DNA of 64,000 bases. It comes from Aliiglaciecola sp. M165. Lineage in GTDB: Bacteria > Pseudomonadota > Gammaproteobacteria > Enterobacterales > Alteromonadaceae. The notes under the pieces are model-generated. The model was not told the DNA's origin. It saw only the letters and a list, made by a program, of their open reading frames with translations, and searched no databases. This document shows positions 41,273 through 51,968 of the stretch, piece by piece. Within the stretch, counting starts at the first letter, position 1, and the number at the start of each line of letters is the position of its first letter. The position numbers and the translations under genes were made by a program. The DNA lies in assembly GCF_007197995.1 (NCBI RefSeq), contig NZ_VKKH01000007.1:186001-250000 (forward strand), written 5' to 3'.

Positions 41273-43609
41273 ATGACATTACTAAAAAAAGCGACCTTGG
41301 CCCTTTGTGTCCAAGCTGCTTTAACGAGCCAGGTTACCTTTGCGCAAGATCAAGCATCTGAAGACGCAGATCGTGCACTTGAGCAAATAACGGTAACGGC
41401 ACAAAAACGTACACAAAGCATTCAAGATGTTCCAATTTCCATTGCCACGTTAAATGGAGAGCGCTTTGAATCTATTTTCTCTGGCGGTGACGACATTCTA
41501 GCCTTGGCAGTTCGGGTTCCAGGTCTATATGCTGAATCATCTAATGGACGTGTTGCACCACGCTTTTATATTCGCGGTCTAGGCAATACGGATTTTGATT
41601 TGGCCGCCTCACAGCCCGTTTCGATTGTGATGGATGATGTTGTAAAAGAAAACGTTATTCTAAAGAGTTTCCCTTTATTTGACGTAGAGCAAGTGGAAGT
41701 TATCCGTGGCCCGCAAGGCACTCTGTTTGGACGTAACACCACAGCAGGTATCGTTAAGTTTGATTCAGTCAAACCTACTGATGATTTCGATGCTTACGTA
41801 AAACTTGGTGTAGGTAACCTTGGCACACTTAATTTTGAAGGCGCCGTTGGCGGTGCTTTAGGTGACAATGTTGCTGGGCGTTTTTCTGTTTTGTCTCAGG
41901 ATCGTGATGACTGGATAGACAATGGGTTTACTGGTCAAGCCGATGCTATGGGTGGATTTGATGAAAAAGCATGGCGTGGTCAGTTGCTATTCACGCCTAG
42001 CGATGACTTCTCTGCGTTATTGAGTGTTCATGGACGTGAACTGGACGGCACCGCCTCAATTTTTCGGGCGAACGTTTTTACCCCTGGCAGTAACGATCTA
42101 AACGGCAACTTTGATCGTGACGTGGTGTATTACGACGGTGATATTGACGGTAACGGTGCTGACAATAACCCACAAGAATACGAAAACTATGGTGCTTCAT
42201 TGAAAATGGAGTTTGGCTTAGAAGGTATGTCTTTGACCAGCATCACCGCCTTTGAACAAGCCGAAGGCTCTAGCTTGGGTGATATTGATGGTGGCGCAAC
42301 AACTTCAGACTTGGATTATCCTGTTCCAACGGGAATCACTTCCGCAATTTTTGATCCCGGTTTTGGTGAAGTGCTTACCTTGCCTGGATTTATTCCTTTT
42401 GGCGCAGTCACTCAAGATAACCTTGATGATCTGGAACAATTCACCCAAGAGATTCGATTAGCCAGTGAAACTGACGATGCAATGAGTTGGCAGGTTGGCG
42501 CATTCTATTATGATTCATCGTTCAATGTGACCAGTATTGATGGGTTCTTCGGTGCAACCACGGTATTTCATGAGAATACAACCTGGGCTATCTTTGGTCA
42601 GACTTCATTTGATGTCAATGAAAGGCTAAATCTAACAGGTGGTCTGCGTTATACTTATGATGAAAAATCCTTACGCGTTGGTGATCAAAACGTAAACGGT
42701 TTTGCACTGGTAACTGGCGATGCCACTATTCAAGAATATGAAGACATCAATGTTGATGATGGACAAGTGAGTTGGGAGCTTAGTGCTAACTACAAAGTTG
42801 ACCGAGATACGTCAGTATTCGCGCGCTTAGCAAACGGTTTCAGAGCACAAACGATCCAAGGGCGCGATGTAGCTTTTGAAGGCAACCCTTCTGTTGCTGA
42901 AGCAGAAACCATCAATTCAATTGAACTAGGTATGAAGCGCGACATGTTAGACGATACGTTTCGTATCAACGCAGCAGTCTTCTATTATCAAATCGACGAC
43001 ATCCAATTCTCTGCTATCGGCGGTGGTGCTAACAATACGGCACTAGTTAACGCTGACAAAGGTGTGGGTTATGGATTTGAAATTGACGCTCAGTATCTAG
43101 TTAATGATTATTTAACCCTTACTGCAGGTTACAGCTACAACAACACGGAAATCCAAGATGACTCTTTGACAGTACTGCCCTGTGGCGCAAATCCAGCATT
43201 TGGTTCGACAGGCAATTGTACCGTACTAGATCCTCGCCCTGATGGATTTAGAGCAACCATAGACGGAAATCCGTTCCCACAAGCACCAGAGACGATATTC
43301 ACCTTTACTGCCCGTTATGCAACACCTGTTGGTGACAGTGGTGAATTCTTTATCTTTACAGACTGGGCGTTCCAGGGTGAAACCAATTTATTCTTGTATG
43401 ATTCAGTTGAATTTAAAACTGATGACAACTACGAAGGTGGTTTACGTATCGGTTACGAAGATTACGAAAATAATTACTCCATTGCGTTATTTGGACGCAA
43501 TATTACCGACGAAGAGAACGTTAAAGGTGCTATCGACTTTAACAACTTGACGGGTATTGTGAATCAACCTCGAATCTTTGGTATCGAAGCAAAAGTAAGC
43601 TTCTACTAA
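41273..43609 (+). CDS. TonB-dependent outer membrane receptor
   Basis: The protein has 778 residues: a signal peptide (MTLLKKATLALCVQAALTSQ), a TonB-box-like region (EQITVTAQKR), a plug domain (RFYIRGLGNTDFDL, VEVIRGPQGTLFGRNTTAG) and a beta-barrel ending in an aromatic residue (VSFY). The VTAQKR...QDVPISI pattern is that of the sphingomonad/alteromonad receptor group that takes up varied organic compounds rather than only iron siderophores. Substrate unknown. A leader hairpin lies upstream and a strong terminator downstream; it is single. Confidence 0.93.
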   Translation: MTLLKKATLALCVQAALTSQVTFAQDQASEDADRALEQITVTAQKRTQSIQDVPISIATLNGERFESIFSGGDDILALAVRVPGLYAESSNGRVAPRFYIRGLGNTDFDLAASQPVSIVMDDVVKENVILKSFPLFDVEQVEVIRGPQGTLFGRNTTAGIVKFDSVKPTDDFDAYVKLGVGNLGTLNFEGAVGGALGDNVAGRFSVLSQDRDDWIDNGFTGQADAMGGFDEKAWRGQLLFTPSDDFSALLSVHGRELDGTASIFRANVFTPGSNDLNGNFDRDVVYYDGDIDGNGADNNPQEYENYGASLKMEFGLEGMSLTSITAFEQAEGSSLGDIDGGATTSDLDYPVPTGITSAIFDPGFGEVLTLPGFIPFGAVTQDNLDDLEQFTQEIRLASETDDAMSWQVGAFYYDSSFNVTSIDGFFGATTVFHENTTWAIFGQTSFDVNERLNLTGGLRYTYDEKSLRVGDQNVNGFALVTGDATIQEYEDINVDDGQVSWELSANYKVDRDTSVFARLANGFRAQTIQGRDVAFEGNPSVAEAETINSIELGMKRDMLDDTFRINAAVFYYQIDDIQFSAIGGGANNTALVNADKGVGYGFEIDAQYLVNDYLTLTAGYSYNNTEIQDDSLTVLPCGANPAFGSTGNCTVLDPRPDGFRATIDGNPFPQAPETIFTFTARYATPVGDSGEFFIFTDWAFQGETNLFLYDSVEFKTDDNYEGGLRIGYEDYENNYSIALFGRNITDEENVKGAIDFNNLTGIVNQPRIFGIEAKVSFY

Positions 43610-43630
43610 ATAGGTGAGTTATTTTCTGCT

Positions 43631-43654
43631 AAGGCGACTTCGGTCGCCTTTTTT
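43631..43654 (+). terminator. Terminator after the TonB receptor gene
   Basis: AAGGCGAC/GTCGCCTT with TTCG loop and a T-run, 21 bases after the stop codon; a textbook form. The following stretch up to 43876 shows no gene. Confidence 0.9.
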
Positions 43655-43876
43655 AATGCTTTTAACAGCACCTAATAGACTAAGCGAAAGTCATATTCGG
43701 AAACTAGTCCTAACACCATCACATTTGAATACTAAAAATGTTGATTTAGACCAGCGTTGTTGCAATTGGAATCGCTGGACTGGCTTTTGGCTTAGTTATA
43801 TGTACTCGGGGAGTCGTGAGTTATAAATTTAGACTTCTAGCAAGTTAGTCGGACACTATTGATATAGTTCATGCAT

Positions 43877-43907
43877 AAAAAATCCCGCTTGGGCGCGGGA
43901 TTTTTTA
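43877..43907. terminator. Terminator after the PEP-CTERM-like gene
   Basis: AAAAAATCCCGC/GCGGGATTTTTT with loop TTGGGC, 15 bases beyond the end of the minus-strand gene at 43922. It has T-runs in both directions. Confidence 0.85.
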
Positions 43908-43921
43908 ATTTGGAAAAGACC

Positions 43922-44443
43922 TTAAACGTTGCGGCGTCTCATCGCCAATAAACCTGTCATGACAAGTAAGAGCGCAGGTACATTAGGGATAGGATTTGGC
44001 CCATTTGAGTTAACAAAATTCAACAAAACAAATGAACCTACACCCCAAGACGTATTGTTAAAATCTAACGTAAAAACTTCACCATCGAACCCCAGATCAG
44101 AATCATCCAATCCAGTGACTTGAGATATCACGTTAAATGAGACCTCATCAAATAATCCCGCTTGCAGTGTCAGAGTTAGAAACTCACCTGCTCCAGCGCC
44201 GAAACTACCGTTATTGATATTTTCAATTTGCAGAGAACTTGAAGTCAAATCAACCGCAAAGAAATCGTTGGCATTTAGTTGCAAGAAGAACTCAGCGACA
44301 CCGTCCATCACCGTATTAGAACTAGTGTCACATGACCAAATGACAGAAGGCTCGATATCACAACCAGCATTTGTACCAATTAACGTAGCATTTGCACTCA
44401 TTGACGCTAAAACTAAAACAATCGCACCAAATAACTTCTTCAT
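43922..44443 (-). CDS. Secreted protein with PEP-CTERM-like sorting tail
   Basis: The product is 173 residues from MKKLFGAIVL (ATG at 44441-44443, preceded by GGGAAG); a frame to 44458 exists. It has an N-terminal signal peptide cleaved after SANA, a beta-rich, Asn/Asp-rich middle with two cysteines (CDIEPSVIWSC), and a C-terminal tail of proline motif IPNVP, a hydrophobic stretch ALLLVMTGLLA and RRR. This three-part tail matches the PEP-CTERM layout, though it lacks the usual Glu of VPEP. No exosortase gene is in the window. Function unknown; surface or exopolymer attachment is an inference. Confidence 0.7.
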   Translation of the reverse strand: MKKLFGAIVLVLASMSANATLIGTNAGCDIEPSVIWSCDTSSNTVMDGVAEFFLQLNANDFFAVDLTSSSLQIENINNGSFGAGAGEFLTLTLQAGLFDEVSFNVISQVTGLDDSDLGFDGEVFTLDFNNTSWGVGSFVLLNFVNSNGPNPIPNVPALLLVMTGLLAMRRRNV

Positions 44444-44603
44444 AATTCTACTTCCCAAAACTACATTTAGACGAACTTACGCGAACTTATAAAACTTTTC
44501 AAGGTAAAGCAATATTTGTTCCCACTTTAAAATAACATTTTTATTCAATAAGTTAGAAACTTTCTTTATTCGAATCAATGAGCATTGTTAAGATTTTTGA
44601 CAC

Positions 44604-47600
44604 TTATTTACCAATAGAATTAGCCGTGGCAAACGTATCAGCATCCACGTTAGATGATTTCTTTTTGCTTCTAAACAATGACTTGAAGTCATCAAGAATC
44701 AAATACAATGAAGGCACTAGAAGCAAGGTAATTACTGTTGCAAACAAAATACCGAAGGCCAGAGATATTGCCATAGGGATCACGATTTGCGCTTGCAAAC
44801 TTTTCTCAAGAACAATAGGTGTTAACCCCATAAAGGTCGTCAATGAAGTAAGCACTATGGCCCTGAAACGTTGACTGCCCGCTTGCACCACAGCATTGAC
44901 CATTGAATGCCCTTCTGCTCTGGCACGATTGACAAAATCTACCAATATCAGGCTGTCATTCACCACCACCCCGGTCAGCGCAATGATCCCACAAATTGAT
45001 AGCACACTCACTGCATGCCCAAGCAATAAATGACCTGCAATAGCGCCTACGATACCAAAAGGGATCACCGACATAATAATGAATGGTTGCGAATAGGATT
45101 TCAGCGGAACGGCCATCAGTGCGTAAATTGCAAACAGAGCAAATAAGAAACCTTGCGCCAAACTAATTAGTGCTTCACCCTGCTCTTTTGACGCTCCTTC
45201 AAGGCGAAACTCGACGCTGGGATAGCGCTGCAACAAATCAGGAATGAAGTTCTCTTGAACATTGACAGCCACTTCCTGGGGATCAATTTTGCTCTTATCT
45301 GCTTTTGCAGTTACGGTAATTGAACGATTGCCGCCGACTCTTACGATAGAACCATAGCCCTGAGCAAGTTGTATATCAGCAACTTCAGAAAACGGTATTT
45401 CCTGACCATCTGCAGTGCGAATACGCATATTCTCCAGATGACCAATCGAACTGCGCTCTTCCCTTGGGTATCGGATCATCACTTTGACTTCTTCGTCACC
45501 TCGCTGAATCCGTTGCGCTTCTGCCCCATAAAATCCGAAACGAACCTGAGTTGCCAGCGCATCTAACGTGAGGCCGAGGGCTTCAGCTTGGGGTTTAATA
45601 TTTAGTTGTATTTCGTCACTGCCGCCACTGAAGGTGTCATTGACATCTGCAACACCTTCAAAGGTTTCCAAATGCAGTTTTAACTCACTCGTTGCAGCAT
45701 TAAGTTCAGACAGGTTTTTACCACTAAATTCAAACGTCAAATCTGCACCGCCACCAGGACCCCCTGGGGAGCCGATATCGACTTTTTTCACACCGGGAAT
45801 TTCTGGCATCGCGTCTCGCCAAGCCTGATGGATAGCAAAAGCGTCAATCTCACGTGTTTCACCTTTACTTAATTCAACAAACACCTGACCGCCTAAATTT
45901 CCCTGATCAAAGGCGATGGAGTGCTTAACCACTGTATCACCAGTTTCAAGCGATATCTTTTGGTCCATTTCATAAAGCGCTTGTACCATGGTTTCTATAG
46001 ACTGGTCGCGCTGAACAATTGATGATCCGGGTTCCATTTCTATTGTCCCCATCATAAAGTCACTGGGAATATTGGGGAAAAATACGAATCGCACGATACC
46101 GCCCGCAAAAAGGCCGATGGTAATGATAAGAACACCTATGAAAGTGGCGAGTGTGGTGTATCGGTTGCGAATGACTTTTTCTAAAAACGGTACATATTTA
46201 TTACTGATAAATCGCTTTATCCCTTCACTAAAAAAGTCACGGAATCGTTGCAATGCATTGGCTTTGCTCGGGTCGTATGGGCGGTCTTTCATGTGCGCCA
46301 AATGCGCTGGTAAAATCAACTTTGACTCGACCAAAGAAAAAATCAGGCAGATAATGACGACCCAACCAATGGTTTTCCATATCACCCCAAAGGTTCCAGG
46401 TACCATTAACATGGGTGTAAAGGCTGCAATGGTTGTCAGAACACCGAATGTCGCAGGCATAGCCACCCTTTTGACCCCGCGGATCACATTTTCAGTACTG
46501 TGTCCCTTTTTATCAATTTCCGAATAGGCTGACTCACCCATGATAATGGCATCGTCGACCACAATCCCTAGCACCAAAATAAAACCAAATAGACTTATCA
46601 TATTGATTGAAATGCCAAACACTTCAGACTGCATGACAAGCAAAGCACCAAGGAAACAAACTGGCAGGCCAACCATTACCCAAGCCGCTAGGCGCAATTT
46701 TAAGAACAGCGACAGCACCAAAAATACTAGTATCGCTCCAAACAACATATTGCTAAGCATCATGTTTAGTCGATCAGCCAGGTAGAATGAACTATCGCCC
46801 CAGGTGTCAGCCTTTATGTTTCCGGGTAAATCACTGCGTTTAACATCGAGATAAGCATTGACGGTTTCAGAAATATTGAGCGCATTTTGATCACCCACCG
46901 CTTGAACACGAATATTGATCGCTGGCTTTCCGTCAAATCGAGCGTAACTGTTTTCTTCTACGAAACCATCTCTGACCGAGGCAATATCTCCCAACAACAA
47001 TCGTGTGCCATCGTCTCGAGACAGTAAGACCAGGTTTTCAAAATCGTATGCGTTATAGGCCTGGCCTTTTGCACGAAGCAAAATATCACCGTTATCAGAA
47101 CGAATTGAGCCGCCAGGTAAATCGATAGAGGAGCTGCGAACGGCGTTGACAAGTTCATTGAAGGTTAAATTATATTCTTGTAATTTAGCCTCAGAGATTT
47201 CGACCGATACTTCGTAGTCTCGATCACCAATAACCTGAACCGCAGACAATCCCGGTAAGTTGGCGATTTCATCACGCATATCTTTGGCGAATTCTTTAAG
47301 TTCTCTCTCCGACGCATCACCGTAGATGGACACCCACAACACATCTTGTGTGGCTTTTTGGCGATAAATAACCGGTTTTTCGGTATTTGCCGGAAAGCTG
47401 GGAATCGCATCGACCTGCACTTTCACCTCGTCTAACACGAGCTGAGCGTCGTACTCTTCTTCAACCTCGATGTTGACCCGAGCATTACCTTCAGTGGCTG
47501 TAGAGGTGATTTTTTTGATCCCTTCAATATTCTTAATGGCTTCTTCAATTTTGATTACAACACCTTCTTCCACTTCCTGTGGAGCTGCTCCCAAATAGGG

Positions 47601-47771
47601 AACTGTCACAATGACATTGTTGAAGGTAAAGTTTGGAAAAACTTGTTTGTGGATCACAAATGAAGCGAATATTCCGCCGAAAATCAGGATCCACATTAAT
47701 AGATTTGCCGCGACGCTATTGCGTGCAAACCAGGCAATTAACCCTTTTTCAGTATCAATGGTTGACATCAT
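44604..47771 (-). CDS. RND family efflux transporter, inner-membrane pump
   Basis: The protein has 1055 residues with 12 membrane segments and two large periplasmic loops, as in AcrB-type (HAE1) pumps. The proton-relay pair is visible in LGIVVDDAIIMGESAYSEI of TM4. It exports hydrophobic compounds with an adaptor and an outer membrane channel. Its first ATG overlaps the adaptor stop codon (ATGATG at 47766-47771 region), so the two are translationally coupled. No outer membrane channel gene is adjacent, so a TolC-like protein elsewhere is presumably used. Confidence 0.95.
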   Translation of the reverse strand: MMSTIDTEKGLIAWFARNSVAANLLMWILIFGGIFASFVIHKQVFPNFTFNNVIVTVPYLGAAPQEVEEGVVIKIEEAIKNIEGIKKITSTATEGNARVNIEVEEEYDAQLVLDEVKVQVDAIPSFPANTEKPVIYRQKATQDVLWVSIYGDASERELKEFAKDMRDEIANLPGLSAVQVIGDRDYEVSVEISEAKLQEYNLTFNELVNAVRSSSIDLPGGSIRSDNGDILLRAKGQAYNAYDFENLVLLSRDDGTRLLLGDIASVRDGFVEENSYARFDGKPAINIRVQAVGDQNALNISETVNAYLDVKRSDLPGNIKADTWGDSSFYLADRLNMMLSNMLFGAILVFLVLSLFLKLRLAAWVMVGLPVCFLGALLVMQSEVFGISINMISLFGFILVLGIVVDDAIIMGESAYSEIDKKGHSTENVIRGVKRVAMPATFGVLTTIAAFTPMLMVPGTFGVIWKTIGWVVIICLIFSLVESKLILPAHLAHMKDRPYDPSKANALQRFRDFFSEGIKRFISNKYVPFLEKVIRNRYTTLATFIGVLIITIGLFAGGIVRFVFFPNIPSDFMMGTIEMEPGSSIVQRDQSIETMVQALYEMDQKISLETGDTVVKHSIAFDQGNLGGQVFVELSKGETREIDAFAIHQAWRDAMPEIPGVKKVDIGSPGGPGGGADLTFEFSGKNLSELNAATSELKLHLETFEGVADVNDTFSGGSDEIQLNIKPQAEALGLTLDALATQVRFGFYGAEAQRIQRGDEEVKVMIRYPREERSSIGHLENMRIRTADGQEIPFSEVADIQLAQGYGSIVRVGGNRSITVTAKADKSKIDPQEVAVNVQENFIPDLLQRYPSVEFRLEGASKEQGEALISLAQGFLFALFAIYALMAVPLKSYSQPFIIMSVIPFGIVGAIAGHLLLGHAVSVLSICGIIALTGVVVNDSLILVDFVNRARAEGHSMVNAVVQAGSQRFRAIVLTSLTTFMGLTPIVLEKSLQAQIVIPMAISLAFGILFATVITLLLVPSLYLILDDFKSLFRSKKKSSNVDADTFATANSIGK

Positions 47772-48985
47772 TCACCTCCAGCACTGGCAATTGCTGTTTC
47801 TGGTTCATCTTCCTTATCGCGATCAGATTCGTCACCCTTTTCGCCAGGCAACCTTACTTTCATGCCATCGTATGGATTGGGTACCGCGCTAGTAACGACC
47901 AAATCGCCAACTTGGAGACCGGAACTAATATACACAAAGTCTTCATCTGCGCGTTGTACGCTGACTTTATTGATGCGTAAATTTCGCTGTTCATCTACAG
48001 TTAGAATCGTTCCATCTAAGCGCAAAACACTTCGTGGCAACAACACGATATTTTCGCCACGCTGTCCAATAATTTCAGCTTGCACAAAGCGTCCAAATTT
48101 AAGAGGAGTTCCAGAGGCGTCGGTTTCACGCAAATATGGATCAGAGATCTCTGCGACGGCATAAATAACCCGTCGTTGCTCATCCAAAACCCCTTCATCT
48201 CTAGATAAAACACCTGCCCATTGACTTTGTTGACCGGCAACATTGGCGGACAAGGTAACTTTAGGTGGTAATTGGCCCGCAGACGCCAATTCCATGAATG
48301 CTAGGTCATTATCGCTTAGAGGCATTCTCACTTCTGCTATTTTTGTTGAATACAGTGTGCCAAGATCAACGCCAGCGTTAACAAATTGCCCTAGGTCAAC
48401 ATTTTTTGATTTCACCAAACCGTCATAGGGTGCTCGAATGGAGGTACGCTCAAAATTGCGTTTTGCACGTTCGAGCTGAGCCTGAGCTGCACTTAAATTT
48501 GCTTGCTCTTTGGCTAATTGAGGTTTACGTAATCCTAATTCTGGTGCAACACTACCTTTCACACTTCGCCATTCTTGTTCCGCAACTTTGCCACGCGCAA
48601 TTTCTTCATCTAGAGCAGCTTGAGCCCTTGCCAATTCAGCCTCTGCCAACTTTAACTCCGTCGAATAATCGTATTTTTCAAGTTGAACAAGGATGTCTCC
48701 TTTGTTGAACATGCCGCCTTCGATAAAGCGTTCGTTGACCCATTCAACTTTACCACTCACCTGAGCACTTAATCGGGTTTCAGTTTTAGGGCGCACTGTC
48801 CCTTGAGAACGCACAATGAAATTAATATCTTGCACTGACGCAGGTTCTACTTGAACAAGGAATGCAGATTCAACTGCTTCGTTTTTCTCTGGTGGTTTTT
48901 TACTCATTGCTAGGAGCATCATCACCACGACTGCAGAACCAATGATAGCGATAGGTAAAATAATCTTTGTTGCGCGACTGGCCAT
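47768..48985 (-). CDS. RND efflux periplasmic adaptor subunit
   Basis: The protein has 405 residues of the HlyD/AcrA family. An N-terminal membrane anchor (ILPIAIIGSAVVVMMLL) is followed by a lipoyl half-motif (VRPKTETRLSAQVSGKVEWV), a helical hairpin (about 105-175, rich in Ala/Glu/Gln) and the second lipoyl half (RAPYDGLVKSKNVDLGQFV). It bridges the pump and the outer membrane channel. It is first in the two-gene operon. Confidence 0.93.
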   Translation of the reverse strand: MASRATKIILPIAIIGSAVVVMMLLAMSKKPPEKNEAVESAFLVQVEPASVQDINFIVRSQGTVRPKTETRLSAQVSGKVEWVNERFIEGGMFNKGDILVQLEKYDYSTELKLAEAELARAQAALDEEIARGKVAEQEWRSVKGSVAPELGLRKPQLAKEQANLSAAQAQLERAKRNFERTSIRAPYDGLVKSKNVDLGQFVNAGVDLGTLYSTKIAEVRMPLSDNDLAFMELASAGQLPPKVTLSANVAGQQSQWAGVLSRDEGVLDEQRRVIYAVAEISDPYLRETDASGTPLKFGRFVQAEIIGQRGENIVLLPRSVLRLDGTILTVDEQRNLRINKVSVQRADEDFVYISSGLQVGDLVVTSAVPNPYDGMKVRLPGEKGDESDRDKEDEPETAIASAGGE

Positions 48986-49466
48986 TAAAAGTCCTTACTT
49001 TTATGCATCTGATCAGAGAATTGGGTCTAGTGTACGAATTTATTAACGAATGAGCTGCTACCTTAGTGTTAACAAATGTTTCAATATCTTTATCCCCATA
49101 ATAATAGCGTCATGAACGCTGCAAAAGAACCCCGTCGACGAGTAATCTAGATTGCAAGGTTTTTTGGCTAAGACCGTTTCATACGTATTCATTCCTCTAC
49201 AAGACTACTATTTGCACAAGAATTGCAGCCGGAACAATATTGATTGCTTAATGTTAGCTATAATAGTTAATGCTGCGGTTTATAAGGGATCAATTGTGTG
49301 CAATCACAAATTACATTGATGTTTTTGCACGGATTTGGCGCATCGTGTATGTAGAAATAGTTTCATATTACTGTAATTTTATTTCATTATTATCGACACA
49401 AATTGATTAATTGCTGTACAATATGTGCATTATTGTAATTTTATTACCATTATGAAGGAGGAGCTT
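48986..49466. other. Intergenic region before the CBM48 gene
   Basis: 481 bases between the adaptor gene (minus) and the CBM48 gene (plus). It must hold two divergent promoters. TACAAT at 49417 is a possible -10 for the plus-strand gene. No RNA gene or repeat was recognised. Confidence 0.4.
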
Positions 49467-49775
49467 ATGAGCTTCAAAAAGCAGTACTTAAAATCAAAAC
49501 CTGTATGTAAAGTCACATTCAAATTGTCAAAAGAAGAGGCGAAAAACGCCGATTCAGTAAAGCTTGTCGGTGATTTCAACAACTGGGATGTTGAGGCATT
49601 ACCGATGAAAAAGCTTAAAAATGGCACCTTTTCATCAACAGTTGAACTGAAGAAAGATTCAGAGTATCAGTTTCGCTATTTGCTGAATGATAATGAGTGG
49701 GAAAACGATTGGAACGCAGACGCTTATGTCACGTCTCCTGTTTCGTTTGACGAAAACTCTGTCGTTTCTGTTTAA
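49467..49775 (+). CDS. Stand-alone CBM48 (isoamylase N-terminal) domain protein
   Basis: The product is 102 residues from the ATG at 49467, preceded by a very strong AAGGAGGAG. The whole protein is a CBM48/E-set fold: VKLVGDFNNWDVEALPMKK, then YQFRYLLNDNEWENDWNAD. Such domains bind alpha-glucans in glycogen enzymes; here there is no catalytic domain. Small proteins of this kind occur in marine gammaproteobacteria without a settled function; a glycogen-binding or regulatory role is inferred. A frame from 49425 is longer but lacks support. Confidence 0.85.
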   Translation: MSFKKQYLKSKPVCKVTFKLSKEEAKNADSVKLVGDFNNWDVEALPMKKLKNGTFSSTVELKKDSEYQFRYLLNDNEWENDWNADAYVTSPVSFDENSVVSV

Positions 49776-49790
49776 GAAGCCAGAGTGTAA

Positions 49791-49819
49791 GGGAAGTGTA
49801 TAACACTTCCCCGCTTTTT
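49791..49819 (+). terminator. Terminator after the CBM48 gene
   Basis: GGGAAGTGT/ACACTTCCC with loop ATA followed by CGCTTTTT, directly at the end of the convergent beta-galactosidase gene. Confidence 0.85.
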
Positions 49820-51793
49820 CTAGTGCTCCACTTTGGGGATTAACTTGTAGTCTACTGGCAATAACGCCATGCCCTTCCAGCTGGAACGTTGCTGATTAAA
49901 ATTGACTACCAACTCGTGACTTCCGCAATCAGTTACTCTAACGCCATCTGGCATTTCTTCGATTTTTATCGACAATTGTTCGCATTGCTCTTTGATTATG
50001 GTTTTTATCAAACCTTTGCTTAGCGCTCCAATGGTAATTGTTTGTTTGTATTGGATTACTGCAGCCTGTCCATGCAGTGGACCCTGTCGATAGGAATACA
50101 GTACTTTGGCTGAATCAACGTCATAGGATTCACACCATAGACTCGCAGTAAAGCTACAATTTGAATCATCCTCTTCTTGAACATCTTGCTGCAAAGTTGG
50201 TCGCAGTGAATCAAAATTAATCAATTTTCCGCCAATTATTGGCGCGAGTTGTTCAAATTGTCCACGTTTTGCAGCTTTTCCATATTGATCTCTAAAATCA
50301 GTTCGTGGGCCAAAAATTAACGTTGTGTAGGGAGCGACATCCAGAACAGATTTTGCAGACTCGGGGGTTAACAATGTTAGTGCCGGACTGACAACCAAAT
50401 CATATCGTTTATTTTTCAACTGAGTAGGATGAATAATATCAACGCTCACCCCTAATTCTCTTAACGCCCCATAAAACATCACAAATTGATACCAATAACT
50501 CAAATCTTGATTGTGCGGTTGATGGTTGTAACTCCATAAACTGTCATAGTCGTGTAGTACAGCAACACGACTATTTTGCGTATTTGTCGGAAATATTCCC
50601 GGATCGAAGGATTGAACTTCTTGATATCCCCGATCAGGCTGGCCATTTTGATGCAACAGGCCAGAATGCATGATTTCCTGAGCGTAATGGCTTGCACGGA
50701 ACCGGAAATAGATCACGCCACTCGCACCGTGAGCCCAAGCTTGAGCACTCCATAATTTCACCGCACCTTGCGCGGGTATTGGATTATACTGTGCCCAATT
50801 AGCATGACCACATTGCTGCTCCATTACCCAAAATGATCTCTGATCGCACAATCCACGGTAAATGTCGTGATTAAGACTGACCAAATCCGGATGACCTGTT
50901 CGAGCATATTCTGTTTTCACGTCTTCGCTTTCCCAATCAGCAAAAAATTCAAGCATACCTATCGGATAGCTGTCCCATGAGACAAAATCAAGTGGCTTTG
51001 TGAGTTTATACAAATCACATTCAGCGGAAAAAATAACACAATTGTGGGTAATGAAATGCTCAGGACAAACGTCTCGCAAAATATCGATTTGAAGTTGCTG
51101 AAACTCCACTATCATGTCCGAGCAAAAACGCTGGTAGTCGAGTCGATGAGAGGGATTTGCTTGACGAACGGCAGTTAAATTTGGTGCTTTAATCTGTTCC
51201 CATGCAGAATAATCCTGACTCCAGAATGCATTTCCCCAAGCCTGGTTGAGCGCCTCTAAAGAGCCATATTTATGTTCTAACCATTGTGGAAAACGCTTTT
51301 CACTCGCGCCACCGTAAGACACAGTTGTACCTTCATGACCTAGTTCGTTGTCTGTTTGCCAACCTTTTACCGCAGGATGCGTTGCATAGCGGTTCGCCAT
51401 TAGCGTTACGATCCGTCGACACTCTTGGCGGTATACTTCACTCGCATGGTCATAGTGACGGCGCGAACCAAACTTTTTAACTTGTCCGTTTTCATCAATA
51501 GGCAGAATATCAGGGTATTTACTGATCAACCAAGCAGGTGGCGTTGCGGTCGGTGTGCCCAACACTATGGAGAGTCCCTCTTTAGCGTAAACATCAATCG
51601 CTTTGTCTAACCAGGACCATTCAAAAGTGCCTTCACTGGGCTCTATTTTTGCCCACGCAAATTCAGCCAGTCTGACCCAAGTTAGGCCAAGCTTTCGCTG
51701 CTGTCTAGCGTGTTCGGCCCAATCGATTTCGTCGACATGCTCTGGGTAATCACACACGCCAAGACTAAATTGGGAAAAAGACCGCTGGTTCAT
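49820..51793 (-). CDS. Beta-galactosidase, GH42
   Basis: The protein has 657 residues with GH42 features: the N-terminal [14 protein letters not shown], the acid/base Glu150 in [12 protein letters not shown] and the nucleophile Glu325 in [13 protein letters not shown], then a trimerisation (A4-like) domain and a short C-terminal beta domain. No signal peptide, so it is cytoplasmic and would act on imported galactosides. There is no transporter or regulator beside it, so its induction is unknown. Confidence 0.94.
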   Translation of the reverse strand: MNQRSFSQFSLGVCDYPEHVDEIDWAEHARQQRKLGLTWVRLAEFAWAKIEPSEGTFEWSWLDKAIDVYAKEGLSIVLGTPTATPPAWLISKYPDILPIDENGQVKKFGSRRHYDHASEVYRQECRRIVTLMANRYATHPAVKGWQTDNELGHEGTTVSYGGASEKRFPQWLEHKYGSLEALNQAWGNAFWSQDYSAWEQIKAPNLTAVRQANPSHRLDYQRFCSDMIVEFQQLQIDILRDVCPEHFITHNCVIFSAECDLYKLTKPLDFVSWDSYPIGMLEFFADWESEDVKTEYARTGHPDLVSLNHDIYRGLCDQRSFWVMEQQCGHANWAQYNPIPAQGAVKLWSAQAWAHGASGVIYFRFRASHYAQEIMHSGLLHQNGQPDRGYQEVQSFDPGIFPTNTQNSRVAVLHDYDSLWSYNHQPHNQDLSYWYQFVMFYGALRELGVSVDIIHPTQLKNKRYDLVVSPALTLLTPESAKSVLDVAPYTTLIFGPRTDFRDQYGKAAKRGQFEQLAPIIGGKLINFDSLRPTLQQDVQEEDDSNCSFTASLWCESYDVDSAKVLYSYRQGPLHGQAAVIQYKQTITIGALSKGLIKTIIKEQCEQLSIKIEEMPDGVRVTDCGSHELVVNFNQQRSSWKGMALLPVDYKLIPKVEH

Positions 51794-51913
51794 GTTTTTA
51801 ACTCACTATTAATGACAATGCACAATAATAATATAATACGATTTAATTGAGCAATGGATATTGCCAATTAACGCAGTGTTTTATAACTGTAGATGGGGAA
51901 ACGTGTTATTACG

Positions 51914-51937
51914 AAAAAAGGCAGCCAAATGGCTGCC
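51914..51937 (-). terminator. Terminator after etfA
   Basis: GGCAGCCA/TGGCTGCC with a run of six T on the minus strand, 32 bases after the etfA stop codon. Confidence 0.85.
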
Positions 51938-51968
51938 CTTATGCATTATTAATAGTCCTAACAATAAA

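Noticed and set aside
46072-46527. 151-codon open frame opposite the RND pump gene
   Set aside because: Antisense to a strongly conserved membrane protein; composition is what the reverse of hydrophobic codons gives.
49294-49308. TTGTGTGCAATCACAA as a CRP site upstream of the CBM48 gene
   Set aside because: The TGTG/CACA arms are present, but aligning to TGTGA-N6-TCACA gives the wrong spacing, so the match is not better than chance.
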